Shown here: positions 51,948 to 61,162 of the stretch, piece after piece | Layout: each line of letters opens with the position of its first letter | How positions within the stretch are numbered: the stretch's first letter is position 1 | DNA from: Dryocola sp032051265 | GTDB taxonomy: Bacteria; Pseudomonadota; Gammaproteobacteria; Enterobacterales; Enterobacteriaceae | Assembly: GCA_032051265.1 (NCBI GenBank) | Contig: DAMBYU010000005.1 | Span: 335,118 to 399,117 of the forward strand | DNA length: 64,000 nt | Direction of reading: 5' to 3' | The notes under the pieces: generated by a model | Told to the model about the DNA's origin: nothing | Seen by the model: only the letters and a program-made list of their open reading frames with translations | Databases searched by the model: none | Program-made: the position numbers and the translations under genes

Positions 51948-53399
51948 TTAACGTTGCCAGCGTCGCAGCAGGCGGCTACGCATTCCGGTATCAAAGCGCC
52001 AGATATGATCGAAAATGCGCATGATGCCGGGTTTGCCATGTCCTGACATGGCCACAGCATGAAACCGATGCTGATGAGCCTGCTGTAACCCTTTCACCTT
52101 ATTGATGACATCGTCCGGCAGCCGCTGGGCGATAAAATCTGAAATAACCACCGCGTCGGCATCGAACCATTCGCTGCCCTGCATTCTCTCGACTATTGCA
52201 CGAAAACAGCTTGCCAGATCGGTGCCGCCACGAAAACGCTGGCTGAGGAAACGGATCGCCTGCTCAATGCCGTCGCGCCCGCAAACCTCGTAGCGAACCA
52301 CTTCGCTGGAGAACAGCATAATGAAGCAGCGACGGTTATCGGCAAGCGCTATGCGCATGAGGGCAAGGCAGAACGCCTTGGCGCACTGTTCATTGAACCC
52401 GCCCATTGAGCCGGACGTGTCGACACAGACGATAAACGGGCCGCGAGGCAGCCGATCAAAATCCTGATGGGCAACGGGACGCTCAACGACTTTCTCACAC
52501 CAGGCGTCGCCGTGCAGGCGATAAGTCAGCAGCTGCTTCTCCACCAGCCTGCGGTAGAACTCAAACTCCAGTTCGGTGATGCCAAGCGTCGCCAGTTCTG
52601 GCGGCAGCAGACGCAGAATATCGTCGCTGCGCTGCAGACCGTCTACCTGTTCAGGCACCGTGGCCGGCTCGCGCACCATTATGCGCCAGCTTTCCATGGG
52701 AGAATCTTTTCGCGGCACGGCCTTAGCCTCTTTCGAGCGCCCGAGTTGCTCGGCAAGCTTCATTAATTCAGGCTGGCTGGCAAGAAACTCGCCGTACTGC
52801 ACGATTAACTGGTAGTCGCCGCGCTTAAGCGCCCCGGCGCTCATATCCCACAGCCGGCTGGCTGCGTTATCGTTTTCTGACAACACGGGTTCCAGCTGGC
52901 CGCTTAACGCCAGACGAGCCTGCACTTCTGCCAGCAACCGATCGCGCTCGTCTTCAAGCAGCTGTTGATTTAGCGAAGTTGCCTGAACCACCAGGCTCAG
53001 ACGCCAGCGCTGCAGAAACAGGGTTTGCTGTGCCGGGGTAAAGTGAGGATGTTCTGCCACCAGCGCCTGTGCTTGCCCAAAGAAGGGAGAGTTGACGCGC
53101 TTTAACAGCGCCAGTATTTCAGGCTGCTTTACAATAAGCTGGCTGGTGGTGAGCAGTTGGCTTTCCTGATAACACAGCACCTCGCTTGCCAGCTCCGGCG
53201 GCACTTTCGTGTCGTGGATCCTGGCCTTAAGCAGCTCTCGCCAGCGCGGGATATCCTGCGTGACAGCATTTTTAAGCCGGGGGAATTTTTCAAAGAAGAT
53301 CGCCAGCTGGGGCGCTGCCAGTAAAGTCAGTATTATCTCTTCTACCAATTCTCCTTCACTGATAGCCAGAATGACGTCGAGCGTCTCCAGGCTCAGCAT
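51948..53399 (-). CDS. viaA: VWA-domain protein ViaA
   Basis: A 483-residue partner of RavA with a helical N-terminal half and a C-terminal von Willebrand A domain carrying the MIDAS motif DTSGSMGG. It stimulates RavA ATPase and is linked to aminoglycoside sensitivity and respiratory complexes. The start MLSLETLDVILA overlaps the ravA stop by one base (TAATG). Length equals E. coli. Confidence 0.96.
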   Translation of the reverse strand: MLSLETLDVILAISEGELVEEIILTLLAAPQLAIFFEKFPRLKNAVTQDIPRWRELLKARIHDTKVPPELASEVLCYQESQLLTTSQLIVKQPEILALLKRVNSPFFGQAQALVAEHPHFTPAQQTLFLQRWRLSLVVQATSLNQQLLEDERDRLLAEVQARLALSGQLEPVLSENDNAASRLWDMSAGALKRGDYQLIVQYGEFLASQPELMKLAEQLGRSKEAKAVPRKDSPMESWRIMVREPATVPEQVDGLQRSDDILRLLPPELATLGITELEFEFYRRLVEKQLLTYRLHGDAWCEKVVERPVAHQDFDRLPRGPFIVCVDTSGSMGGFNEQCAKAFCLALMRIALADNRRCFIMLFSSEVVRYEVCGRDGIEQAIRFLSQRFRGGTDLASCFRAIVERMQGSEWFDADAVVISDFIAQRLPDDVINKVKGLQQAHQHRFHAVAMSGHGKPGIMRIFDHIWRFDTGMRSRLLRRWQR

Positions 53400-54892
53400 T
53401 ATTGCTGGGCCTCTTTGATCTGCGCGGCGACATCCTGCAGGCTGGCTTCGATCTTGCCCAGCCAGTCCTGGTGGATAAACAGACATTTTTGCCGATCGTT
53501 AAAACGCTCATGCTGCTGGTGAAGAGAGGCTTCAAGATCGTCGAATTGTTGTTTGATCTCATCCGGCATACCCTGCTGCTGTTTGCCCGGCATCACAAGC
53601 CTGGTTCCCTGCAGGCTGACATCTCTGATAACCAGATGCTGTGTGGCGTCTACTTCCAGATTCAGCGCCTGGGCAAAACCGATGCCGTTAAGCTTCCCGC
53701 GAATTTCCCCGCCTTTTACCAGCCACTGCGCCAGCGCCTCGCGGTTTATCGCAACGTGGATGACTTCTATATCATGCAGTTTCAGCGGCTGCTGAAGCAG
53801 CAATGTCAGGGATTCCCCGGTGAGATAGTCGGGAAGCTGGTAGTGTGGGCGACGGTTAAACATTCCGCCCTGTTTGCTTACGGTGATGGCGTCCCGGTCG
53901 CTATGCTGCTGTTGCGCCTGGATGCGGCGCTGTACGATAGTCCCGAGCTTGCTGAGCATCGCGTGCTGCTGCCAGGCCTTCCCGGTCATCAATATTTCCA
54001 GCTGCTGCTGCATCAGGTTCATGGCGGCCGTGTCGTGCCACAGGCAGTCTTTTAACAGAATAAGATCGATGGGCGCGACTGCGTTCCGGCCGCTGAAAAA
54101 GGCGCTGGCCTGCAACAGGCGAATCGCCTTTTTCCAGCGTCGGTCGGAAACATAAGGCGCACCCGTCAGCTCATCAAGCTGCTGGCGCAGGGTGAATATC
54201 AGTTCAAAGACATCATCAGGCAGAGCGACTTTGCCGATTTCCTGCTGCCAGGCGAAATACTCTTCGTCACTCACCTGCAGGCTTTCCGCCACGGGATTTT
54301 CGTTTTCATCCTGCTGGCTGACGAGCATGGAGCGGAAATTACCCTTCTCCTGCACCTTATCGAGCCACAGGCGAATCAGCATGCGATCGTATAAGGCTTC
54401 GAGGCTGCTGTCGGCTTCGGGGAGTTCATTGGAGGCGGCCACCAGCAGACGCATCGGGATTTTCGCTTCGCTGGCCCCGTTTCTGAAGCGGCGTTCATTG
54501 ATGGCGGTAAGTAAGGTGTTAAGAATGGCCGGCCCCGCCTTCCAGATCTCATCGAGAAAGACAATTTCCGCTTCCGGCAGATAGCCGGCGGTGAGACGCT
54601 CATAGCGCCCCTCATCTTTCAGCGCCTGGATAGACAGCGGCCCGAAGACTTCTTCCGGTGTGGAAAAGCGCGTCATCAGATATTCAAAAGCACGGGCGTG
54701 CCTGAAGGCAAACTTAAGGCGGCGAGCAATGAGGCTCTTTGCTATGCCCGGCGGCCCTAATAAAAAAACGCTTTCCCCGCTCAGCGCCGCCAGCAGGCAA
54801 AGCCGAATGGCGTGTTGGCGTTCAAAAAGTCCTTTTTCAAGCGCCTGGCTGAGTCGTGAAATTCTTTCCGCCAATAAATGTGATTGAGCCAT
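53399..54892 (-). CDS. ravA: MoxR-family AAA+ ATPase RavA
   Basis: A 497-residue hexameric ATPase (E. coli 498) that binds the lysine decarboxylase LdcI and cooperates with ViaA. Walker A is GPPGIAKS (46-53), Walker B is IVFLDEIWK, and the LARA-containing C-terminal region follows. It is first in ravA-viaA. Confidence 0.96.
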   Translation of the reverse strand: MAQSHLLAERISRLSQALEKGLFERQHAIRLCLLAALSGESVFLLGPPGIAKSLIARRLKFAFRHARAFEYLMTRFSTPEEVFGPLSIQALKDEGRYERLTAGYLPEAEIVFLDEIWKAGPAILNTLLTAINERRFRNGASEAKIPMRLLVAASNELPEADSSLEALYDRMLIRLWLDKVQEKGNFRSMLVSQQDENENPVAESLQVSDEEYFAWQQEIGKVALPDDVFELIFTLRQQLDELTGAPYVSDRRWKKAIRLLQASAFFSGRNAVAPIDLILLKDCLWHDTAAMNLMQQQLEILMTGKAWQQHAMLSKLGTIVQRRIQAQQQHSDRDAITVSKQGGMFNRRPHYQLPDYLTGESLTLLLQQPLKLHDIEVIHVAINREALAQWLVKGGEIRGKLNGIGFAQALNLEVDATQHLVIRDVSLQGTRLVMPGKQQQGMPDEIKQQFDDLEASLHQQHERFNDRQKCLFIHQDWLGKIEASLQDVAAQIKEAQQ

Positions 54893-55117
54893 AATTAGCT
54901 TTGCGTCCTTACGTGGTTATCGCTGTGCGGGAAGGCGAGTATATCGCTTCTGCATAAGCCCGTTAACGGATTGATGAACTCACCTTTTTTCTCTGACCTA
55001 AGTTAAGCCATTTGCATTTAAGGATACGATTTCCGCCATTATCGTGCATACTGTGCGCCTTTTTGTGGGCCAAGGGACTAAGCACACGCTTTCAGGATTC
55101 CAACAAAAGATTAGTCT

Positions 55118-56986
55118 ATGAGCGCTGATAATAAACAATCATTGCCGGCGATTACGCTGGCTGCAATTGGTGTAGTGTACGGGGATATTGGTACCAGCCC
55201 GCTTTATACCCTCCGTGAATGTCTGTCCGGCCAGTTCGGGTTCGGTGTTGAACGTGAAGCCGTATTCGGTTTTTTATCTTTGATTTTCTGGCTGCTGATC
55301 CTGGTCGTCTCCGTTAAATACCTTACTTTTGTCATGCGGGCGGACAACGCCGGTGAAGGCGGGATTTTAACGCTGATGTCTCTGGCGGGGCGTAATACTT
55401 CAGCAAGAATGACCTCGGTGCTGGTGATCATGGGGTTGATCGGCGGCAGCTTCTTTTATGGTGAGGTAGTGATAACCCCGGCGATATCGGTGATGTCGGC
55501 CATTGAGGGGCTTGAAATAGCCGCGCCGCAGCTTGATACCTATATCGTTCCGCTGTCGATAATCGTACTGACGCTGCTGTTCATTATTCAGAAACACGGC
55601 ACGGGCATGGTGGGCAAGCTGTTCGCTCCGGTGATGCTGCTCTGGTTCCTGGTGCTGGCCGTGCTGGGCGCACGCAGTATCCTTGCTAATCCGGAGGTGC
55701 TTCAGGCGCTAAACCCGGCATGGGCTGTGCATTTCTTCCTGGAATATAAAACGGTTTCGTTCTTTGCGCTTGGCGCAGTCGTGCTTTCGATTACCGGCGT
55801 GGAAGCGCTGTATGCGGATATGGGCCACTTCGGCAAGCTTCCGATCCGCATTGCGTGGTTTACCGTGGTGCTGCCATCGCTGGTGCTGAATTACTTTGGC
55901 CAGGGCGCGCTGCTGCTGAAAACGCCGGAGGCAATCAAAAATCCCTTCTTCCTGCTGGCACCCGACTGGGCGCTTATTCCGCTGATGATTCTGGCTACGC
56001 TCGCTACGGTTATCGCTTCTCAGGCGGTTATCTCCGGCGTCTTCTCTTTGACGCGCCAGGCGGTTCGTCTGGGCTATCTGTCGCCAATGCGCATTATCCA
56101 CACCTCGGAAATGGAATCCGGGCAGATTTACGTTCCGGCTATTAACTGGATCCTCTATATCTCCGTGGTGATTGTGATTGTCAGCTTCGAACACTCCAGC
56201 AACCTGGCGGCGGCCTACGGGATTGCGGTAACCGGCACTATGGTGCTGACTTCTATCCTCTCATGCACCGTGGCGCGCAAAAACTGGCACTGGAACAAGC
56301 TTGCCGTCCTGCTGATGGGCGTGGGCTTCCTGTGTATCGATATCCCGCTGTTCTCGGCAAACGTCATCAAAATATTCTCCGGCGGTTGGCTCCCGCTCTG
56401 TCTGGCTCTGGTGATGTTTATTATCATGACCACCTGGAAGAGCGAACGTTTTCGCCTGCTCAGGCGCATGCATGAACACGGTAACTCTCTGGAAGCGATG
56501 ATCGTATCACTGGAAAAATCGCCGCCGGTACGCGTACCGGGCACAGCGGTATATATGTCTCGTGCGCTAAACGTCATTCCTTTTGCGATGCTGCATAATC
56601 TGAAGCACAACAAAGTGCTGCACGAACGAGTGGTGCTCCTGACGCTGCGAACAGAGGATGCGCCTTACGTTCATAACGTGAAGCGCGTTGCTATCGAGCA
56701 GCTTTCGCCAACCTTCTGGCGTGTGGTGGCGAGCTACGGCTGGCGTGAAACGCCAAACGTGGAGGAGATTTTCCACCGCTGCGGTCTGGAAGGATTAAGC
56801 TGCAGAATGTCGGAGACCTCTTTCTTTATGTCCCACGAGTCGCTGATCATCGGCAAACGGCCATGGTATCTTCGTCTGCGCGGCAAGCTGTTCCTCGCGC
56901 TCCAGCGCAATGCCTTGCGAGCGCCGGACCAGTTTGAGATCCCGCCAAACAGGGTTATCGAACTGGGAACCCAGGTCGAGATTTAA
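55118..56986 (+). CDS. kup: Low-affinity potassium transporter Kup
   Basis: A 622-residue K+:H+ symporter of the KUP family, the same length as E. coli (TrkD). The N-terminal GVVYGDIGTSPLYTLRE signature and about 12 membrane segments precede a cytoplasmic C-terminal domain. It stands alone with a strong terminator. The 225-bp upstream gap shared with ravA contains no promoter I can assign with confidence. Confidence 0.97.
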   Translation: MSADNKQSLPAITLAAIGVVYGDIGTSPLYTLRECLSGQFGFGVEREAVFGFLSLIFWLLILVVSVKYLTFVMRADNAGEGGILTLMSLAGRNTSARMTSVLVIMGLIGGSFFYGEVVITPAISVMSAIEGLEIAAPQLDTYIVPLSIIVLTLLFIIQKHGTGMVGKLFAPVMLLWFLVLAVLGARSILANPEVLQALNPAWAVHFFLEYKTVSFFALGAVVLSITGVEALYADMGHFGKLPIRIAWFTVVLPSLVLNYFGQGALLLKTPEAIKNPFFLLAPDWALIPLMILATLATVIASQAVISGVFSLTRQAVRLGYLSPMRIIHTSEMESGQIYVPAINWILYISVVIVIVSFEHSSNLAAAYGIAVTGTMVLTSILSCTVARKNWHWNKLAVLLMGVGFLCIDIPLFSANVIKIFSGGWLPLCLALVMFIIMTTWKSERFRLLRRMHEHGNSLEAMIVSLEKSPPVRVPGTAVYMSRALNVIPFAMLHNLKHNKVLHERVVLLTLRTEDAPYVHNVKRVAIEQLSPTFWRVVASYGWRETPNVEEIFHRCGLEGLSCRMSETSFFMSHESLIIGKRPWYLRLRGKLFLALQRNALRAPDQFEIPPNRVIELGTQVEI

Positions 56987-56992
56987 CGCCAG

Positions 56993-57019
56993 CGCCTCTT
57001 CGAAAGAAGAGGCGTTTTT
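56993..57019 (+). terminator. Rho-independent terminator after kup
   Basis: GCCTCTTC pairs with GAAGAGGC around a GAAA tetraloop, followed by GTTTTT. Confidence 0.92.
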
Positions 57020-57162
57020 GTTGGTGGAGAGATACCCGGGATGACTTTCGGGTTTTGGCGTCTCCGGGAAGCAAATCCCGGCATTTCCCCTGATAACAGG
57101 CAGTCGAAGTTGATGCTTTGATTGTGCGCGCTCTCAATTTTCGTCTTCATGTCAGGGATGCG

Positions 57163-57174
57163 CGAAACGTTTCG
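57163..57174. promoter_or_regulatory. Distal RbsR-type operator
   Basis: CGAAACGTTTCG, the same 12-bp palindromic core as the proximal operator, centred exactly 80 bp upstream of it. Its right end overlaps the CRP-like site. Confidence 0.65.
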
Positions 57175-57186
57175 ATGACGATCACA
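57171..57186. promoter_or_regulatory. CRP site of the rbs promoter
   Basis: TTCGA-N6-TCACA with a TTT flank: a perfect right half and a weak left half. It is centred about 60.5 bp upstream of the predicted start, the standard class I position. Confidence 0.6.
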
Positions 57187-57203
57187 TTTTCATAACCTCA
57201 CGG

Positions 57204-57232
57204 TTGTTTTTCCACCGCTACATTTCTTACAC
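57204..57232 (+). promoter_or_regulatory. rbsD promoter
   Basis: TTGTTT, a 17-bp spacer, then TTACAC, weak as expected for a CRP-dependent promoter. The start would fall near 57239, at the edge of the proximal operator. Confidence 0.55.
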
Positions 57233-57240
57233 TCCGGATC

Positions 57241-57256
57241 AGCGAAACGTTTCGCT
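57241..57256. promoter_or_regulatory. Proximal RbsR operator
   Basis: AGCGAAACGTTTCGCT, a perfect 16-bp palindrome spanning the predicted transcription start, matching the E. coli RbsR operator core. Confidence 0.85.
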
Positions 57257-57270
57257 AGTGGAGTAAGAAA

Positions 57271-57690
57271 ATGAAGAAAGGTACCGTTCTCAACGCTGAT
57301 ATCTCGTCCGTTATTTCTCGTCTTGGCCACACCGACACGCTGGTGATTGCCGATGCCGGTCTGCCAATTCCGCGCGGTACGCAGCGTATTGATTTGGCCC
57401 TGACTCACGGCGTGCCGGCTTTTATGCAGGTCGTTGATGTCGTAACGCAAGAGATGCAGGTTGAATCCGCGATCCTCGCTCAGGAAATTCAACAACATAA
57501 TCCTCAGCTCCACGAAACGTTGCTCAAACACATCGAGCAACTGCAACAACACCAGGGAAACACCATTGCTGTTCGCTATATCAGTCATGAACAGTTCAAG
57601 CAGTACACCGCTGAGGCACATGCGGTTATTCGCAGCGGGGAGTGTTCCCCGTATGCGAATATCATTCTCTGTGCCGGCGTAACTTTCTGA
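57271..57690 (+). CDS. rbsD: D-ribose pyranase RbsD
   Basis: A 139-residue enzyme (same length as E. coli) converting beta-pyranose to furanose forms of ribose so that RbsK can act. The catalytic His20 is in SRLGHTDTLVIADAG. It is the first gene of rbsDACBKR, 8 bp before rbsA. Confidence 0.98.
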   Translation: MKKGTVLNADISSVISRLGHTDTLVIADAGLPIPRGTQRIDLALTHGVPAFMQVVDVVTQEMQVESAILAQEIQQHNPQLHETLLKHIEQLQQHQGNTIAVRYISHEQFKQYTAEAHAVIRSGECSPYANIILCAGVTF

Positions 57691-57697
57691 GGCCGGC

Positions 57698-59209
57698 ATG
57701 GAACCGTTACTGCAGTTAAAAGGGATCGATAAATCTTTCCCGGGCGTAAAAGCTCTTTCCGGTGCCGCGCTGAACGTTTATCCGGGACGCGTAATGGCGT
57801 TGGTGGGTGAAAACGGCGCGGGCAAATCCACGATGATGAAAGTGTTAACCGGCATTTATCAACGCGATGCCGGTTCGCTGTTGTGGCTGGGCCAGGAAAC
57901 TATCTTTAACGGCCCGAAATCCTCACAGGAAGCGGGCATCGGCATTATTCATCAGGAGCTCAACCTGATCCCGCAGCTCAGCATTGCGGAAAACATCTTC
58001 CTTGGACGTGAATTCGTGAACCGCTTCGGCAGCATCGAATGGAAAAAGATGTATGCCGAGGCGGATAAGCTACTGGCGAAGCTGAATCTGCGTTTTAACA
58101 GCCAGCGGCTGGTGGGCGACTTGTCGATTGGCGATCAGCAAATGGTTGAGATAGCCAAGGTGCTGAGCTTTGAATCGAAAGTCATCGTTATGGATGAACC
58201 CACCGATGCGCTGACCGATACCGAAACAGACTCTCTGTTCCGCGTTATCCGCGAGCTGAAAGCGCAGGGGCGCGGCATCGTCTATATCTCCCATCGCATG
58301 AAAGAGATTTTCGAAATCTGCGATGACGTAACGGTCTTCCGCGACGGGCAGTTTATTGCCGAACGCGAGGTGGAGACGCTCACCGAAGATTCGCTGATCG
58401 AAATGATGGTTGGGCGCAAGCTTGAGGACCAGTATCCGCGACTGGATAAAGAACCGGGCGAAGTTCTTCTGCGTGTCGATAATCTCTCCGGGCCTGGCGT
58501 GGATGATGTCAGCTTCACCTTACGTAAAGGTGAAATACTTGGCGTTGCCGGGCTGATGGGCGCAGGCCGCACAGAATTAATGAAAGTGCTTTACGGCGCG
58601 CTGCCGCGTACCGGCGGCTATGTGGCGCTTGATGGCCGGGAAGTGGTGGCGCGCTCCCCACAGGATGGCCTGGCGAACGGCATCGTTTACATCTCCGAAG
58701 ACCGTAAGCGTGACGGGCTGGTGCTTGGTATGTCGGTCAAAGAAAACATGTCGCTTACCGCGCTGCGCTATTTCAGCCACAACGTCGGAAGCCTGAGGCA
58801 TAAAGACGAGCAGCAGGCCGTGCAGGACTTTGTCCGTCTGTTCAACGTCAAAACCCCTTCGATTGAGCAGCCGATTGGCCTGCTTTCCGGCGGTAACCAA
58901 CAAAAGGTTGCCATTGCACGCGGGCTGATGACACGCCCAAAAGTACTGATTCTTGATGAACCGACCCGTGGCGTCGATGTTGGGGCGAAGAAAGAGATTT
59001 ATCAGCTAATTAACCAGTTTAAAGCCGATGGGCTAAGCATCATCCTCGTGTCGTCAGAAATGCCGGAAGTGCTGGGGATGAGCGATCGCATTATGGTGAT
59101 GCATGAAGGCCATCTCGGTGGGGTGTTTACCCGTGAAGAGGCCACCCAGGAAACCTTGATGGCGGCGGCCGTCGGTAAGCTAAATCGCGTGAATCAGGAG
59201 TCTGTATAA
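57698..59209 (+). CDS. rbsA: Ribose ABC transporter ATPase RbsA
   Basis: A 503-residue ATPase (E. coli 501) with two fused nucleotide-binding domains. The first has Walker A GENGAGKST (37-45) and signature LSIGDQQ. The second has the degenerate loop GLMGAGRTE and LSGGNQQK with LILDEPTRGVDVGA. Its stop codon adjoins the rbsC start (TAAATG). Confidence 0.98.
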   Translation: MEPLLQLKGIDKSFPGVKALSGAALNVYPGRVMALVGENGAGKSTMMKVLTGIYQRDAGSLLWLGQETIFNGPKSSQEAGIGIIHQELNLIPQLSIAENIFLGREFVNRFGSIEWKKMYAEADKLLAKLNLRFNSQRLVGDLSIGDQQMVEIAKVLSFESKVIVMDEPTDALTDTETDSLFRVIRELKAQGRGIVYISHRMKEIFEICDDVTVFRDGQFIAEREVETLTEDSLIEMMVGRKLEDQYPRLDKEPGEVLLRVDNLSGPGVDDVSFTLRKGEILGVAGLMGAGRTELMKVLYGALPRTGGYVALDGREVVARSPQDGLANGIVYISEDRKRDGLVLGMSVKENMSLTALRYFSHNVGSLRHKDEQQAVQDFVRLFNVKTPSIEQPIGLLSGGNQQKVAIARGLMTRPKVLILDEPTRGVDVGAKKEIYQLINQFKADGLSIILVSSEMPEVLGMSDRIMVMHEGHLGGVFTREEATQETLMAAAVGKLNRVNQESV

Positions 59210-60175
59210 ATGAGCACCCAGTCTGTTTCGTCCCGTCGCTGGTTCACAAAAGCGTGGCTGTTGGATCAAAAATCGCTGATCGCCCTGCTGGTGCTGATTG
59301 CGATTGTTTCGAGCCTGAGCCCAAACTTCTTCACCGTAAATAACCTGTTCAATATTCTGCAGCAAACCTCCGTGAACGCCATTATGGCGGTGGGGATGAC
59401 GCTGGTCATTCTTACTTCCGGGATCGACCTGTCCGTCGGTTCATTGCTGGCGCTGACCGGAGCGGTGGCCGCCTCGATTGTTGGCTTAGAAGTCAATGCG
59501 CTGGTAGCGGTCGCCGCGTCACTGGCATTAGGTGCCGCAATCGGGGCCGTGACTGGCGTTATTGTTGCGAAAGGGCGCGTACAGGCGTTTATTGCAACGT
59601 TAGTAATGATGCTGTTATTACGCGGTGTGACCATGGTTTACACCAACGGCAGCCCGGTTAATACCGGCTTCTCAGATAACGCCGATCTCTTTGGCTGGTT
59701 TGGTATTGGCCGCCCGCTGGGTATCCCTGCGCCGGTCTGGATCATGGGGGTTGTCTTCCTTGCCGCGTGGTACATGCTGCACCATACCCGTCTGGGCCGT
59801 TACATCTATGCGCTTGGCGGCAACGAAGCGGCGACGCGTCTTTCCGGCATTAGCGTCAACAAAGTAAAAATTATCGTTTATTCACTCAGTGGCTTGCTGG
59901 CTTCTCTGGCCGGGATCATCGAAGTGGCGCGTCTCTCCTCCGCGCAGCCAACGGCGGGTACCGGCTATGAACTGGACGCTATCGCCGCCGTTGTGCTGGG
60001 CGGCACAAGCCTTGCGGGCGGGAAGGGACGTATTGTCGGGACGCTGATCGGCGCGCTGATCCTCGGCTTCCTTAACAACGGGCTGAATTTATTAGGTGTT
60101 TCTTCTTATTACCAGATGATCGTCAAAGCAGTGGTTATTTTACTGGCGGTGCTGGTGGACAACAAAAAGCAGTAA
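59210..60175 (+). CDS. rbsC: Ribose ABC transporter permease RbsC
   Basis: A 321-residue inner-membrane permease, the same length as E. coli, with about 10 hydrophobic segments. The conserved GIDLSVGS and AVVLGGTSLAGGKG are typical of the sugar permease family. It is directly coupled to rbsA and 28 bp before rbsB. Confidence 0.98.
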   Translation: MSTQSVSSRRWFTKAWLLDQKSLIALLVLIAIVSSLSPNFFTVNNLFNILQQTSVNAIMAVGMTLVILTSGIDLSVGSLLALTGAVAASIVGLEVNALVAVAASLALGAAIGAVTGVIVAKGRVQAFIATLVMMLLLRGVTMVYTNGSPVNTGFSDNADLFGWFGIGRPLGIPAPVWIMGVVFLAAWYMLHHTRLGRYIYALGGNEAATRLSGISVNKVKIIVYSLSGLLASLAGIIEVARLSSAQPTAGTGYELDAIAAVVLGGTSLAGGKGRIVGTLIGALILGFLNNGLNLLGVSSYYQMIVKAVVILLAVLVDNKKQ

Positions 60176-60203
60176 CAATCATAACCCTACAGGACATCTG
60201 ACT

Positions 60204-61091
60204 ATGAATATGAAAAAATTGGCTACCCTGGTTTCCGCTGTTGCGCTGAGCGCCACCGTCAGTGCGAACGCCATGGCAAAAGAGACCATTGCGCTGGTTG
60301 TTTCCACGCTCAACAACCCGTTCTTCGTTTCCCTGAAAGACGGCGCGCAGAAAGAGGCTGACAAACTGGGTTACAACCTGGTGGTGCTGGATTCCCAGAA
60401 CAATCCGGCTAAAGAGCTGGCGAACGTGCAGGATTTGACCGTTCGCGGCACCAAACTGATGCTTATCAACCCAACCGATTCCGATGCCGTGGGTAACGCG
60501 GTAAAAATGGCTAACCAGGCTAAAATCCCTGTAATTACCCTCGATCGTATGGCAAACCAGGGCACAGTGGTCAGCCACATCGCTTCTGACAACGTAGCCG
60601 GCGGTAAAATGGCGGGTGACTTTATCGCTAAGAAGCTGGGCGAAGGTGCGAAAGTTATCGAACTGCAGGGTATCGCTGGTGCATCTGCGGCTCGCGAACG
60701 TGGTGAAGGTTTCAAACAGGCAACTGCGGCACACAAATTTAACGTACTGGCGAGCCAGCCGGCAGACTTCGACCGTACTAAGGGCCTGAACGTCATGCAG
60801 AACCTGTTGACCGCGCATCCTGATGTGCAGGCCGTGTTTGCACAGAACGATGAAATGGCGCTGGGCGCACTGCGCGCGCTGCAAACCGCGGGCAAATCTG
60901 ACGTGCTGGTTGTTGGCTTTGACGGCACCGATGACGGCGTAAAAGCGGTTGAAGGCGGTAAGCTGGGCGCGACCGTGGCGCAGATGGCTGACCAGATCGG
61001 CGTCATCGGCGTTGAAACCGCAGATAAAGTCCTGAAAGGCGAGAAAGTTGAGTCTAAAATCCCGGTTGAACTGAAACTGGTTACCAAATAA
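60204..61091 (+). CDS. rbsB: Periplasmic ribose-binding protein RbsB
   Basis: A 295-residue precursor (E. coli 296) with a signal peptide ending at ANAMA (residue 25), the mature form starting KETIALVV. Two Rossmann-like lobes follow; SQNNPAKELANVQDL, LDRMANQG and VVGFDGTDDG contain ribose contacts. It feeds RbsAC and, in E. coli, the Trg chemoreceptor. Confidence 0.98.
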   Translation: MNMKKLATLVSAVALSATVSANAMAKETIALVVSTLNNPFFVSLKDGAQKEADKLGYNLVVLDSQNNPAKELANVQDLTVRGTKLMLINPTDSDAVGNAVKMANQAKIPVITLDRMANQGTVVSHIASDNVAGGKMAGDFIAKKLGEGAKVIELQGIAGASAARERGEGFKQATAAHKFNVLASQPADFDRTKGLNVMQNLLTAHPDVQAVFAQNDEMALGALRALQTAGKSDVLVVGFDGTDDGVKAVEGGKLGATVAQMADQIGVIGVETADKVLKGEKVESKIPVELKLVTK

Positions 61092-61114
61092 GACACAAAC
61101 AAAAGCAGGGCATC

Positions 61115-61142
61115 GCGCCACCCTGAAAGTTTAGGGTGGCGC
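61115..61142. other. rbsB-rbsK intercistronic hairpin
   Basis: GCGCCACCCT pairs perfectly with AGGGTGGCGC across an 8-nt loop, 24 bp after rbsB. It has no U tract, so it likely stabilises the abundant rbsB message and lowers expression of rbsK and rbsR. Confidence 0.65.
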
Positions 61143-61162
61143 ACTTAACCGGGCACAAAAAA

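Noticed and set aside
60135..61121. A 328-codon open frame antisense to rbsB
   Set aside because: It is a shadow of rbsB, with a low-complexity, Cys/His-rich translation and no recognisable domain.
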